56,300 nucleotides of DNA from Alphaproteobacteria bacterium. GTDB taxonomy: Bacteria; Pseudomonadota; Alphaproteobacteria; Rhodobacterales; Rhodobacteraceae. This document shows positions 1 through 8,224 of this stretch, one piece after another (position 1 is the stretch's first letter; the number at the start of each line of letters is the position of its first letter). Below the pieces are notes generated by a model. That model made no database searches. It saw nothing but the letters and a program-made list of their open reading frames with translations, and was not told the origin of the DNA. The stretch spans positions 1-56,300 of the forward strand of contig JAUILL010000023.1 of the NCBI GenBank assembly GCA_030433335.1, in the 5' to 3' direction. A program made the position numbers and the translations under genes.

Positions 1-170
1 TTGGCCGTCCAGCGCCGAACCGTTTCATAGGAGACGTCGATACCACGTTCGAGCAGCATCTCCTCGACCTCCCGCAGGCTCAGATTGAACCGGACGTACA
101 GCCAGACCGCGTGGGCAATGATCGAAGTCGGGAACCGGTGCCGCTTGTAGCTGATGGAAGGTGTCTGCAT
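1..170 (-). CDS. IS6-family transposase, N-terminal fragment cut by the window edge
   Basis: The reverse strand from the ATG at 170 reads MQTPSISYKRHRFPTS, then a helix-turn-helix region with AVWLYVRFNLSLREVEEML and VSYETVRRW, which is the typical start of IS6/IS26-family DDE transposases. Only the first 56 or so codons are in the window, so the catalytic core and the integrity of the gene cannot be judged. I could not place the terminal inverted repeat with confidence. The element marks the left border of the catabolic region and is the first of several IS elements here. Family assignment is secure; whether the copy is active is unknown. Confidence 0.85.
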   Translation of the reverse strand, partial: MQTPSISYKRHRFPTSIIAHAVWLYVRFNLSLREVEEMLLERGIDVSYETVRRWTA

Positions 171-784
171 CGCCGTGACCTACGTAGCAAACAGCGAGGA
201 GGCAATCGCTATCCTATTAACGTGACAACTCCGCTGATCGGTTTGGCCATTATTACGATGCGATAATTCTCATTTAGGTGCGCTTCGCACTTAAATGCGG
301 AATCAGTTTGGCTGAGATTCGTAGCTCCATTTTTGCCTGACCCCAACGCTGATTCCTCCTCAATATCCCAGAAATTCGCCGCGCATGGTCGTCCCGCGCC
401 TGAATCAGGCTCCCCCTCCAGTGGAGTTCAAAAATAGAAATTCAGCAAGCCGAGAGAGAAAAGGCGACGCACAAGGGAGGAGAGATGTGCGCCGCCTGAA
501 TTTTCGAAATGCCACCAGGGAGGAGGAGAGGCAGCATTACAATAGTTTCATACTAAGCTTTCCACTGTCGCCATTCAACAAAATCCTGCTGCATTGCAGC
601 AAGGCGCGAGACACACATCCACGCATGCCCATTTTTTTAAGCATGTAGCCAGTGTTTAAGCGCCCCTCGACCACCCGCATTCCAGAACCTTGGCGCACGA
701 TGTTGCCGACAGAACGCCAGTTCAGGCGGATAGCTCCGTTAGCAAAGCAGTTGGGCGTAAAAAACTTAGTGCCAGATGCAAAGC
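171..784. other. Intergenic region without a recognisable gene
   Basis: About 600 bases between the IS6 transposase start and the end of the SMP-30 gene. Open frames here (for example 537-809 on the minus strand) resemble no family I know and lack a convincing ribosome-binding site. The stretch is probably IS-adjacent debris plus a transcription end. One strong hairpin, listed separately, is the only clear structure. Confidence 0.5.
272..296. repeat. 11-bp stem, 3-nt loop hairpin
   Basis: ATTTAGGTGCG (272-282) and CGCACTTAAAT (286-296) pair over 11 positions, with one G-T wobble and the loop CTT. No T-tract follows, so it is not a standard terminator. It could be the end region of the IS6 element or a transcription barrier at its border. 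Confidence 0.55.
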
Positions 785-1714
785 CTACTGAACACGACCT
801 CTCGTCCAAGGCTCAGCGCCGCAGGTATCTACAAAGACACGGTAAACCGAAGTCGTTCCCGTAATAAACATCCGCCGACCGTCCGCTCCGCCAAAGCACA
901 AATTCGATACGATTTCCGGAACAAGTATTTTGCCCAAGAGCGTGCCATCGGGGGCGAAGCAATGAACTCCATCCGCCGCCGAGGACCAGAGATTACCGGC
1001 TGCATCGCACCGCATCCCGTCGGGGAGCCCTTGGTCGATCGTGGCGAAGACGCCTTGGTCGATCAGAACCTCGCCCTCGACCCTGAATTGACGGATGACA
1101 GAAGGAACAGAGTCGTCGTGGCTGGACCCACTCTCGGCGATGTAGAACATCGTCTCATCAGGCGAAAAGCACAGGCCATTGGGCTGGTTAAAGTCACTGA
1201 CCGCGACGGTCAGTGCACCTTCGGGTGACAGACGGTAGACGTTTTGATTGGGCTGCTCTGGCGTGGTGCGGTAGCCTTCGAAGTCCGAGATGATGCCGTA
1301 AGTCGGATCCGTAAACCAGATCACGCCGTCCGAAGACACCACCACATCGTTCGGCGAGTTTAGGCGCTTCCCTTCAAATTGATCAGCCAGCACAGTGATC
1401 GAGCCATCAATTTCCGTCCGGACCAAATCGCGTGCCCCATGGCGACAACCAATCAAGCGGCCTTGGCGGTCTCGCGTATTGCCATTGTTGAAACCAGACT
1501 CGGCGCGATACAGCGAAACGCCCGTTTTTTCGGACCATTGCATGATCCGCCGCGAAGGGATGTCGGAAAAGAGCAGCACATCGCGATCGCCGAACCAGAC
1601 CGGCCCTTCGGTCCAAGTAAACCCTTGGGCAATCCGCTCCAGCTGAGACATCGGATGGGTTAGGGCGCGGAATCGGTCGTCCAAAACCTCGAGGTGCGGT
1701 GGAAGGGTGATCAT
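785..1714 (-). CDS. SMP-30/gluconolactonase/LRE family sugar lactonase
   Basis: The 309-residue protein is a full-length member of the SMP-30 six-bladed beta-propeller family, cytoplasmic Ca/Zn-dependent lactonases that open aldonolactones. Visible family motifs are FTWTEGPVW near residue 32 (metal-binding Glu), NSPNDVVV, QPNGLCFSPDE and LPDGMRCDAAGNLW (metal-binding Asp). The start is the ATG at 1714. It overlaps the stop of the upstream ABC permease by 4 bp (ATGA), and the upstream extension of the frame is only permease DNA read out of frame. As last gene of a sugar ABC operon it most likely hydrolyses the lactone of the imported or oxidised sugar. No sugar dehydrogenase is seen beside it, so the lactone may be imported as such. 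Exact substrate unknown. Confidence 0.88.
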   Translation of the reverse strand: MITLPPHLEVLDDRFRALTHPMSQLERIAQGFTWTEGPVWFGDRDVLLFSDIPSRRIMQWSEKTGVSLYRAESGFNNGNTRDRQGRLIGCRHGARDLVRTEIDGSITVLADQFEGKRLNSPNDVVVSSDGVIWFTDPTYGIISDFEGYRTTPEQPNQNVYRLSPEGALTVAVSDFNQPNGLCFSPDETMFYIAESGSSHDDSVPSVIRQFRVEGEVLIDQGVFATIDQGLPDGMRCDAAGNLWSSAADGVHCFAPDGTLLGKILVPEIVSNLCFGGADGRRMFITGTTSVYRVFVDTCGAEPWTRGRVQ

Positions 1715-2640
1715 TGGCGGCTCCTCCGAGTGCTGGCTGCGATAACGATTGCGATGATGATTGTGCCGGTCAGGACGCTCTTGATCCCTGCCCCCGCGCC
1801 GTAGCTGTTCAGCATGGACACGACGAGGAACATGAAGAGCGCCGCGCCAAGCACGCCGGGGACGTTGGAATTCCCACCCGCGATAGACGATCCGCCAATG
1901 ACGACCACGGCGATCGAGGTCAGCAGATATTCGGCCCCCATGTTCAGCGCCGCTCCGCCAGAAAAGCTGGCCAGAAGGTACCCCGCGAGCGCTGCAAAAA
2001 CCGAGACAGACAGATAGGTCGCGGCACGCACAGCCTCGACCGGAATCCCAGCCAAGCGGGCGGCGCGAGCGTTTTGACCTGATGCCAGCAGCCATCGGCC
2101 CCAGACGGCACGCTCTAGGATGACCCAGACGACCACGGCAAGGATGAGCGCAACCCATGCCACATTTGGCACGCCGATAAAGCGGCCCGTCGCGAAATCA
2201 GCCAGGCCTTCGGGCGGCTTGATCCTCAGGCCACGGTTCGACCAGATCGCCAGCGACTGGTAGATCAGCGAGGCCGCAAGGGTTGCGATGATCGGCGGCA
2301 AGCGCAGCAGCCAGATCAGCAGGAAGTTCACGCAGCCGACGCCAAAGCCTGTGGCTAATGCAACGGCCAACCCCAAAAACGCGGTGTTCGGGTCTGATCC
2401 CATCGTTTTCAACGCCAGCGTTCCGGCCAGTGTCATGCAGGCGGGGATCGACAAATCCACATTGCCCGGCCCTAGCGTGATCACCAACATCTGTCCCAGC
2501 CCGACGATCGCGGCAAAGGCTCCAAACGAAAGAGCGGCGTAGGCCAGCTCTCCAGCCCCGCGGCCCGAGGTCAGCATCAGCGTCACAACAAAAGCCAGAC
2601 CAGCCGCCGCCCACCCCCAAACCCAAGGTTTCATGGTCAT
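1711..2640 (-). CDS. Ribose-type sugar ABC transporter permease (second permease)
   Basis: A 309-residue polytopic membrane protein of the RbsC/BPD_transp_2 family. The N-terminal part carries hydrophobic segments and the stretch VITLGPGNVDLSIPACMTLAG, matching the conserved 'GGIDLSVG' loop of sugar permeases. GGSSIAGGNSNVPGVLGA near residue 265 is the conserved C-terminal GG loop of this family. It is translationally coupled to the first permease upstream (overlap 2637-2640) and to the lactonase downstream. With the other permease it should form a heterodimeric channel, as in transporters with two different RbsC-like subunits. The substrate is a sugar or sugar derivative, not identifiable from sequence. 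Confidence 0.92.
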   Translation of the reverse strand: MTMKPWVWGWAAAGLAFVVTLMLTSGRGAGELAYAALSFGAFAAIVGLGQMLVITLGPGNVDLSIPACMTLAGTLALKTMGSDPNTAFLGLAVALATGFGVGCVNFLLIWLLRLPPIIATLAASLIYQSLAIWSNRGLRIKPPEGLADFATGRFIGVPNVAWVALILAVVVWVILERAVWGRWLLASGQNARAARLAGIPVEAVRAATYLSVSVFAALAGYLLASFSGGAALNMGAEYLLTSIAVVVIGGSSIAGGNSNVPGVLGAALFMFLVVSMLNSYGAGAGIKSVLTGTIIIAIVIAASTRRSRQ

Positions 2641-3563
2641 GTTGCAGCCCCCTTGCGCGAAAGCAGAAGGCGCGCGGTCAGAACAAGGATCAGGATCGCG
2701 CCTTGGGCGCCGATCTGCCAGTCCGGCGACAGCCTGAGAAAGGATAGGAAAGAGGCAGCCAGCGTCAGGGTCAGCGCCCCGATCACAGCGCCTACCGGAG
2801 AGACTTTGCCCCCCGTGAACTCACCGCCCCCGAGGATCACGCCCGCGATGGACAAGAGCGTATACCGCAAGGCGATATTGGCGTCGGCAGAAGTCGTCAG
2901 CCCAACAAGCGCCATGCCCGCCAGCACACCGAACAGCCCCGACAGGCCGTAAGCGGTTGCCTTCAACGCGGTGACGTTCCATCCCGCCCGCGCGATGGAT
3001 CGCGTGTTGCCCCCTACCCCGCGCAGAACGGTGCCGATCTTGGACCGGATCACAAGGATATGGGTCAGCGCGGCGATCAGGATCGCGGCGACTACGGCCA
3101 TAGGGATCAGCGGCGGTTTGATCGTCATCAAGGTGCGAATCCAACTGGGAGACGCTCCGCCGGGCGTCGGAAGTAGAAACAGCGCCATCCCGCCCCAGAC
3201 AAAGGACATCCCGAGCGTCACGACGATCGCGGGCAGCTCCAACGTGTGGATCACGGCACCCATCGCGGCATAGCTCGCAATCAACCCCAGCAGGATCAAC
3301 GCTCCGATCAGCGGTGCGTCGTTCAGCCAAGTTGCAGTCACGCAGGCCACCAAACTGACAAAGGCCCCCAGAGACAGATCAATGTCATTCACCATGATGA
3401 TCATCATCTGCGCAATCGTGGCCAGCGCGATCGGCACCGCCAGATTGAACAGCAGGTTCAGCCCGAAATAGCTCATGGCGCGCGGCTGCATCCAGAAAGT
3501 CAGGCACAGCAACACAGCCAAAGAAATCACAGGCAGCAAAATGCGATAACGCGCCAACATCAC
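2637..3563 (-). CDS. Ribose-type sugar ABC transporter permease (first permease)
   Basis: A 308-residue inner-membrane protein of the RbsC family with about eight to ten hydrophobic segments. The N-terminal MIIMVNDIDLSLGAFVSL matches the family's conserved 'DLSVG' loop, and GVILGGGEFTGGKVSPVGAVIGA is the conserved C-terminal glycine-rich motif. It starts 4 bp inside the end of the ATPase gene and ends 4 bp inside the second permease gene, which indicates coupled translation. Together the two permeases, the ATPase at 3560-4969 and the binding protein at 5039-6058 form a complete importer. Confidence 0.92.
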   Translation of the reverse strand: MMLARYRILLPVISLAVLLCLTFWMQPRAMSYFGLNLLFNLAVPIALATIAQMMIIMVNDIDLSLGAFVSLVACVTATWLNDAPLIGALILLGLIASYAAMGAVIHTLELPAIVVTLGMSFVWGGMALFLLPTPGGASPSWIRTLMTIKPPLIPMAVVAAILIAALTHILVIRSKIGTVLRGVGGNTRSIARAGWNVTALKATAYGLSGLFGVLAGMALVGLTTSADANIALRYTLLSIAGVILGGGEFTGGKVSPVGAVIGALTLTLAASFLSFLRLSPDWQIGAQGAILILVLTARLLLSRKGAAT

Positions 3564-4969
3564 GAGGCCTCCATCATCTCGAACGAGGCTTCGAGGATCT
3601 TTTCTTCGGTGATGTCGTCACCGGTCAGCTCCGCGCTGATCTCGCCGTTGCGGAAGACAAAGACTCGGTCGCATTGGCAGACTTCCTCGGTCTCGGTCGA
3701 ATACCATAGAAAGGTCCGGCCCTTGGCGGCCTCGGCGCGGACGATGGCGTAGACATCCTGTTTTGTACCCACATCGACGCCGCGCATGGGGTCGTCCATC
3801 ACGATCACGCTTGCATCCGAAGCCAGTGCCCGTGCGAACAGCACCTTTTGCTGATTGCCGCCCGACAGGGACAGTATCGGATTGGTCAGATCACCCGTGC
3901 GAATGCCGATCCGTTTTTGCCAAACCTCGGCCAAACGCCTCTCGGCACCTGTATCGACCAAGCCGCCTTTGGCATCACGCGCCAGTACAGATACCGACAT
4001 GTTCCGCAGAATGGACCAGAGCGGCAGCACTCCGTCGCGGGGCCGATCGCCCGCCACGAACACAGCACGCGCCCCGCGCCCTGCCCGCCAATCCGACGTT
4101 TGCGCCAGATAAAGCCGCGCCAGAGCCGCCGCTTGGCCATGGCCAGCCAAACCTGACAGCCCCACAATCTCGCCGCGCCGCGCTTCCAGTCCTTCGGCGC
4201 GGATCACAACCTCGCCGAGGGCGGCGCGACCCGTCTCTGTCTGAGGGCCTTCGGGTGCGACATGGCCCATCGCATCGACCAAGCCTTGGCGGTCAAACTC
4301 CGCAGCAGGGCGGTCCGCGACAACAACCCCGTCTTTCAATACGACGATCCGCGAGGACACATCGAAAATCTCGCCCAACATGTGGGAGATAAAGATTATC
4401 GCCCCGCCAGACGCGCAGAACGCTTTGACATGGGACAGCAACTGGCGCGCGATCCCCTCGTCCAAAGACGATGTGGGTTCATCCAAAATTACCAACCGTG
4501 CAGCCCCGCCCCGTGGGGCAAAGCCAATAGCGATCTCGACCATCTGCCGCTCTGCGATGGTCAATTGGTCCACTTCGGTATCAGGGTGGATGCCATGGTC
4601 GGGGAACACCTGATCCAGACTAGCCAAAATTTCCGCCCGCGCCGGACCGCGCCAGCCAAAGCCCTTGAGGTCTGGATGCGCAATCGACAGGTTTTCGGCC
4701 ACTGACAGGTTCGCGCAAAGAGACAGCTCTTGGAACACGGACCGCACACCTTGGGTGCCGTCCGGAAACGTGACCTCGCCCGAGGACGCTGGAAACGTCC
4801 CATTTACCAAGTTCACCAGCGTCGATTTTCCCGCGCCGTTGTGCCCCACAAGCCCAAGGCACTCGCCCGGGGCCACCGATAGGGACACGCCGTTCAGCGC
4901 CTTGACCGGGCCAAAGTGTTTTGCCGCGTCGCGCAAGACCACGACGGGGGTCCGTTCCAAAACTGACAT
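3560..4969 (-). CDS. Sugar ABC transporter ATP-binding protein (RbsA/MglA type, duplicated)
   Basis: The 469-residue protein has two ABC domains in tandem, as in RbsA/MglA. The first has Walker A GHNGAGKST near residue 43, the linker LTIAERQMVEIA and Walker B LVILDEPTSSLDE. The second has a degenerate Walker A region (GLSGLAGHGQAA), as is normal for this family, but a clear signature LSLSGGNQQKV and Walker B VIVMDDPMRGVD. At 469 residues it is slightly shorter than the usual 490-510. The ATG at 4969 follows a good GGAG. It energises import through the two permeases encoded immediately downstream. Confidence 0.93.
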   Translation of the reverse strand: MSVLERTPVVVLRDAAKHFGPVKALNGVSLSVAPGECLGLVGHNGAGKSTLVNLVNGTFPASSGEVTFPDGTQGVRSVFQELSLCANLSVAENLSIAHPDLKGFGWRGPARAEILASLDQVFPDHGIHPDTEVDQLTIAERQMVEIAIGFAPRGGAARLVILDEPTSSLDEGIARQLLSHVKAFCASGGAIIFISHMLGEIFDVSSRIVVLKDGVVVADRPAAEFDRQGLVDAMGHVAPEGPQTETGRAALGEVVIRAEGLEARRGEIVGLSGLAGHGQAAALARLYLAQTSDWRAGRGARAVFVAGDRPRDGVLPLWSILRNMSVSVLARDAKGGLVDTGAERRLAEVWQKRIGIRTGDLTNPILSLSGGNQQKVLFARALASDASVIVMDDPMRGVDVGTKQDVYAIVRAEAAKGRTFLWYSTETEEVCQCDRVFVFRNGEISAELTGDDITEEKILEASFEMMEAS

Positions 4970-4997
4970 GAGATCTCCGATTGTCCGCCATTCCGGC

Positions 4998-5025
4998 CCC
5001 TGCCCCGCATCAACGCAAGGCAGGG
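4998..5025 (-). other. Intercistronic hairpin between binding protein and ATPase
   Basis: CCCTGCC (4998-5004) and GGCAGGG (5019-5025) form a 7-bp GC stem in the 69-bp gap downstream of the binding-protein gene. Such stems often protect the upstream mRNA so that the binding protein is made in excess over the membrane parts. No T-tract, so it is probably not a full terminator. Confidence 0.5.
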
Positions 5026-5038
5026 ACTCGAAACACGC

Positions 5039-6058
5039 TTACTTGGCGCCCGCGATGACTGCCTGAGCGTCCTCGAGGGTGTAGCTGACATTCGCCACCG
5101 ACCCTTCGGGCGTTGTTTCCAGGGCGCTATCCAGATCATCCTGAGTGATGGTCAGAAAGGGCACGGTCAGATCCTTGGGCACGTCTTCTCCCGCCAGAAT
5201 CTGCTGTCCGACCCAAAACGCGAGCGAGGCAACGCCCGGCGCGATCGACAGGGACAGGGTTTCGTAGCCATTCGCGTCACGCTGCTCGGCCCACCATTTC
5301 AGCTCGTCCTGACGGTTGCCAAGGATGATCAGCGGCGTGGGTCGGCCTGCCGCGGCAAACGCTTCGGCCGCGCCGTAGCCATCGCCGCCTTGGGTCACGA
5401 CACCAACCACGTCAGGCAGAGAGGGCAGAATGCCTGCGACAGCTTTTTGCGCCACGTCTTGCGCCCAATCGCCGTGGACCGAACCGACGATTTCGAACTG
5501 TGAATGCTCCGCTATGCCGTCATGGATGCCTTGGCTGATGGCATCGTCAGTGGACACGCCCGCCAGCCCGCGGATTTCCAGCAGGTTGCCGCCTTCGGGC
5601 AGACGCGTGGCCAGATAGTCAACCTCTTGGCGGCCCATCTCGACGAAATCGACAGCAATCCGCCAAGCACAAGGCTCTGTCACGATGCTGTCAAAGCTGA
5701 TGACTTTGACGCCCGCATCGCACGCCTCTTTGACCGCGCCGTTCAGGGCGGTCGGCGATGCGGCGTTCAGCAAGATCGCGTCATAGCCCTGCAAGATCAT
5801 GTTCTGGATCTGCGCCGCTTGCTCCGTCGTCTGGTTCTCGGACGTGGTAAACGCATCGGCTGCGGCGACCACTCCGTCGGCCACAGCTGCCTCTGCCGTT
5901 TCGGCATAGGTTTGCAACATGGCCTGCCGCCAAGAGTTACCCGCATAATTGTTGGACAGGGCAATACGTTTGTCCGCGGTGGCAGCGCTGTGGCCTTCTG
6001 CATGCACAGCGCCAGCCATCAGGGCGAGCGTTGCCGCCCCCATTAAAATGGATTTCAT
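5039..6058 (-). CDS. Periplasmic sugar-binding protein of a ribose-type ABC transporter
   Basis: The 339-residue protein begins with a Sec signal peptide (MKSILMGAATLALMAGAVHA, cleavage probably after AHA-like VHA-E), then a LacI-like type I periplasmic binding fold (Peripla_BP_4): NNYAGNSWRQAMLQ, IQNMILQGYDAILLNAAS, DAGVKVISFDS, and GVVTQGGDGYGAAEAF. It is the first gene of the minus-strand transport operon and has a strong ribosome-binding site (AAGGGAGG before the ATG at 6058). It captures the substrate for the transporter encoded downstream. The ligand is probably a sugar, polyol or sugar lactone, judging from the transporter class and the lactonase. Confidence 0.92.
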   Translation of the reverse strand: MKSILMGAATLALMAGAVHAEGHSAATADKRIALSNNYAGNSWRQAMLQTYAETAEAAVADGVVAAADAFTTSENQTTEQAAQIQNMILQGYDAILLNAASPTALNGAVKEACDAGVKVISFDSIVTEPCAWRIAVDFVEMGRQEVDYLATRLPEGGNLLEIRGLAGVSTDDAISQGIHDGIAEHSQFEIVGSVHGDWAQDVAQKAVAGILPSLPDVVGVVTQGGDGYGAAEAFAAAGRPTPLIILGNRQDELKWWAEQRDANGYETLSLSIAPGVASLAFWVGQQILAGEDVPKDLTVPFLTITQDDLDSALETTPEGSVANVSYTLEDAQAVIAGAK

Positions 6059-6185
6059 TGATTTTCCTCCCTTGCGCCGTAGCGCTCTGCCGGTCCCGGC
6101 CAGCGTCTCCCCCGCCTTGTGCCGAAACCTGCCCTAATCGTGCGATTGCGCCTAAAGGTTGTAAAGGCAGCCAGCCGCAGAGTTA

Positions 6186-6213
6186 TTGCGGGAACCCGCA
6201 ACAGACCTGCGGG
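6186..6213. promoter_or_regulatory. Candidate response-regulator operator in the divergent promoter region
   Basis: The 245-bp gap between the binding-protein gene and the kinase gene contains TTGCGGG (6186-6192), AA, then CCCGCAA (6195-6201), a perfect 7-bp inverted repeat. A third half-site TGCGGG follows at 6208-6213. The inverted half-sites with short spacing fit dimeric NarL/LuxR-type regulators such as the one encoded at 7508. The site could control the transport operon, the kinase gene or both. Confidence 0.55.
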
Positions 6214-6303
6214 TTTGGGTATTTCCTTTTGACGCTGGGGGGCGCACACTTGCGGGATCGCGCAACGCTCTGGAGAGAGGAACTTGCGCGAAGGGGAGAT
6301 CAC

Positions 6304-7497
6304 ATGACCTTGCACACAGCGCAAAACGCTGGCTGCGACAGCGCTCTGGCGCGCATGTCTGCGCGACTAGCCGAACAGACCGATATCAGAGAGGCGCTGC
6401 CGTCGATCAAGGACGACATCGCAGCGCTAATTCCTTTTGTTCACTGCGATATTTGCCTCTTGGATCGCCCCGGCTGGGTGGTCAGCCATGAGGTCGGAAT
6501 TCGGACGCGCTGGTCCCGTGCTTCGGGCCGGATCGACCATGCGCCGATCCGCGAAGTCCTGTACGAACAGTGCCCTTACATGCTGACCGACGACGCGATC
6601 AACGACGCCCGTTTCACCTATCCCGGAGCGGCCTGCGAACCGATCCTGAACCACGGCTTGCGGAGCCGCGTTCACGTTCCTTTGCGCTGCAAGGGCAGGT
6701 TGATCGGCTCTTTGAACCTGTCTGACACACAAATCGCGCGCTACAGCCCGCAAACCGTGGCGCAAGCACAGCAGATCGCCGACGTCCTGGCCCCATGGTT
6801 TCACATCCTTCACCTCGCTGAACAGGCCGAGCGCCGGAACCGAGCGCCCGCATCTGGACTTGGCAGCGAAGAGGGGCTGCGGCGCGGCGCGCTCGAGTTG
6901 ACCCAAGCAATGGAACTGGAACGGCAACGGATCGGGATGGACTTGCACGACCAGACCCTCGCCGATCTGTCGCGGCTCTTGCGCGAGGTGACGGCCGAAA
7001 CGCCCCTGCCACGTGACGCCCTTGCCGATCATTTGCGGGAAACGATCACTGGGCTGCGGCGGATCATCGACATGGCGGTCCCGACCTTGCTCGACCTCTT
7101 CGGCTTTACCCATGCGGTACGGGTGCATCTGGAGCGCGCCTGCCATGACGACGAAACAGTTCTAGACGTGCAAGACTTAACCCAAGGTCTACCCGATACG
7201 CTGGACACGACCGTCCGCAGCGCCCTGTTCCACATCACCCAAGAGGCGATCAACAACGCGACCCGCCATGCTGGCGCGGATCGGATCACCGTACGGATCG
7301 ACCAGCCAACGCCGGCGACCTTGACCGTCACAGTCTCGGACAATGGCTGCGGGATTCCGGCTGCGCCGTCGCGCCAATCTGGCGTGCTTCACATGCGGAC
7401 CCGCGCACGTCTGATCTCGGCCGATCTGGACATTCTACCGGACCAAGGCACCACCGTCCGCGCCACCCTGCGCATCCCTGCGCGCCCTCAGAATTGA
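6304..7497 (+). CDS. Soluble GAF-domain sensor histidine kinase, NarX/DesK (HisKA_3) type
   Basis: A 397-residue protein. Residues 25-165 look like a GAF sensor domain (VHCDICLLDRPGW, YMLTDDAINDARFTYPG, VPLRCKGRLIGSLNLSD). A HisKA_3 dimerisation domain follows with the phosphoacceptor His215 in RIGMDLHDQTLADLSRLL. The C-terminal HATPase has an N-box (HITQEAINNATRHAG) and a G-box (VSDNGCGIPA). No signal peptide or membrane segment is visible, so it senses a cytoplasmic signal. The ATG at 6304 follows GAAGGGGAG; the long upstream extension overlaps the divergent promoter and is not credible. It forms a pair with the regulator 10 bp downstream and is divergent from the sugar ABC operon, its probable target. 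Confidence 0.88.
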   Translation: MTLHTAQNAGCDSALARMSARLAEQTDIREALPSIKDDIAALIPFVHCDICLLDRPGWVVSHEVGIRTRWSRASGRIDHAPIREVLYEQCPYMLTDDAINDARFTYPGAACEPILNHGLRSRVHVPLRCKGRLIGSLNLSDTQIARYSPQTVAQAQQIADVLAPWFHILHLAEQAERRNRAPASGLGSEEGLRRGALELTQAMELERQRIGMDLHDQTLADLSRLLREVTAETPLPRDALADHLRETITGLRRIIDMAVPTLLDLFGFTHAVRVHLERACHDDETVLDVQDLTQGLPDTLDTTVRSALFHITQEAINNATRHAGADRITVRIDQPTPATLTVTVSDNGCGIPAAPSRQSGVLHMRTRARLISADLDILPDQGTTVRATLRIPARPQN

Positions 7498-7507
7498 AGG
7501 ATTGGTG

Positions 7508-8224
7508 ATGAAAGTTCTTCTCGTCGAAGATGACCAGTTCCATGCCTCCTATATGGAGGACGTGCTGGTCGAGTCCCTGCCCGAAGTCACCCAGATTTTC
7601 CACGCAGTGAACGGGTTAGAAGCTGAACGCGAGGCCCGCGCGATGGCGATTGACGCCGTGGTCATGGACCTGCGCATGTCGCAGCGCAATGGAATTGAAG
7701 CCGCGCAAACCCTCTGGCAAGAGCGCGCAGACACCCGCATTCTGTTTTGGTCAAATTACGCCGACGAGGCATATCTGCGCGGGATCAGCGCCATCGTCCC
7801 CGAGGATAGCGCCTATGGGTATTTGCTGAAAACCGCCCCGCGCGACCGGCTAAAATTAGCCCTGCGCGCTGTGCTGGTCGAAGGGCAGATTATGGTGGAC
7901 CGCGAAATCCACCGTCTACAACGGCGGACAGCCTCGCCGCGCAATACACTGGATGACAGCGAATTTGCGGTGCTGGTGGATTTGGGACTTGGCCTGCAAG
8001 ACAGGATGATCGCAGAGCGCCGCGGGATGTCCTTGCGGACTGTGCAGAACCGGCTGCTGTCGCTTTACGACAAACTCGGGGTCGAGGATGTATCTGACAG
8101 CGAAACCCCGATCAATAAACGGGTCCGCGCTTTGAACCGTGCTTTGGTGACACGGACCTTGAACGTCGAGACGCTCGAAACCGCAGAGCGCGATTTCGAG
8201 CAATGGCAAGCGGGACGGGCTTAG
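7508..8224 (+). CDS. NarL/LuxR-like response regulator
   Basis: A 238-residue regulator. The receiver domain starts MKVLLVEDDQFHASYM and carries the phosphoacceptor Asp54 in AVVMDLRMS, with a Lys in YLLKTAPRD. The C-terminal part (about 145-215) resembles a LuxR-type helix-turn-helix: LVDLGLGLQDRMIAERRGMSLRTVQNRLLSLYDKLGV, though its first helix is less canonical than usual. The ATG at 7508 is chosen over an upstream TTG because it gives the usual receiver start. It is encoded with the kinase and ends 4 bp inside the converging kinase gene at 8221. Likely controls the adjacent sugar transport operon. Confidence 0.85.
   Translation: MKVLLVEDDQFHASYMEDVLVESLPEVTQIFHAVNGLEAEREARAMAIDAVVMDLRMSQRNGIEAAQTLWQERADTRILFWSNYADEAYLRGISAIVPEDSAYGYLLKTAPRDRLKLALRAVLVEGQIMVDREIHRLQRRTASPRNTLDDSEFAVLVDLGLGLQDRMIAERRGMSLRTVQNRLLSLYDKLGVEDVSDSETPINKRVRALNRALVTRTLNVETLETAERDFEQWQAGRA

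Noticed and set aside
171..784. Small open frames at 385-648, 537-809 and 652-864
   Set aside because: They overlap one another on both strands, lack ribosome-binding sites and resemble no known family.
1715..2158. An N-terminal extension of the SMP-30 protein up to 2158
   Set aside because: The extension is only the permease gene read in another frame. The ATG at 1714 with ATGA coupling and full family length is far more likely.
6427..7146. A 239-codon open frame on the minus strand opposite the histidine kinase
   Set aside because: It is the antisense shadow of a GC-rich gene with intact kinase motifs. It has no recognisable domain and no ribosome-binding site.
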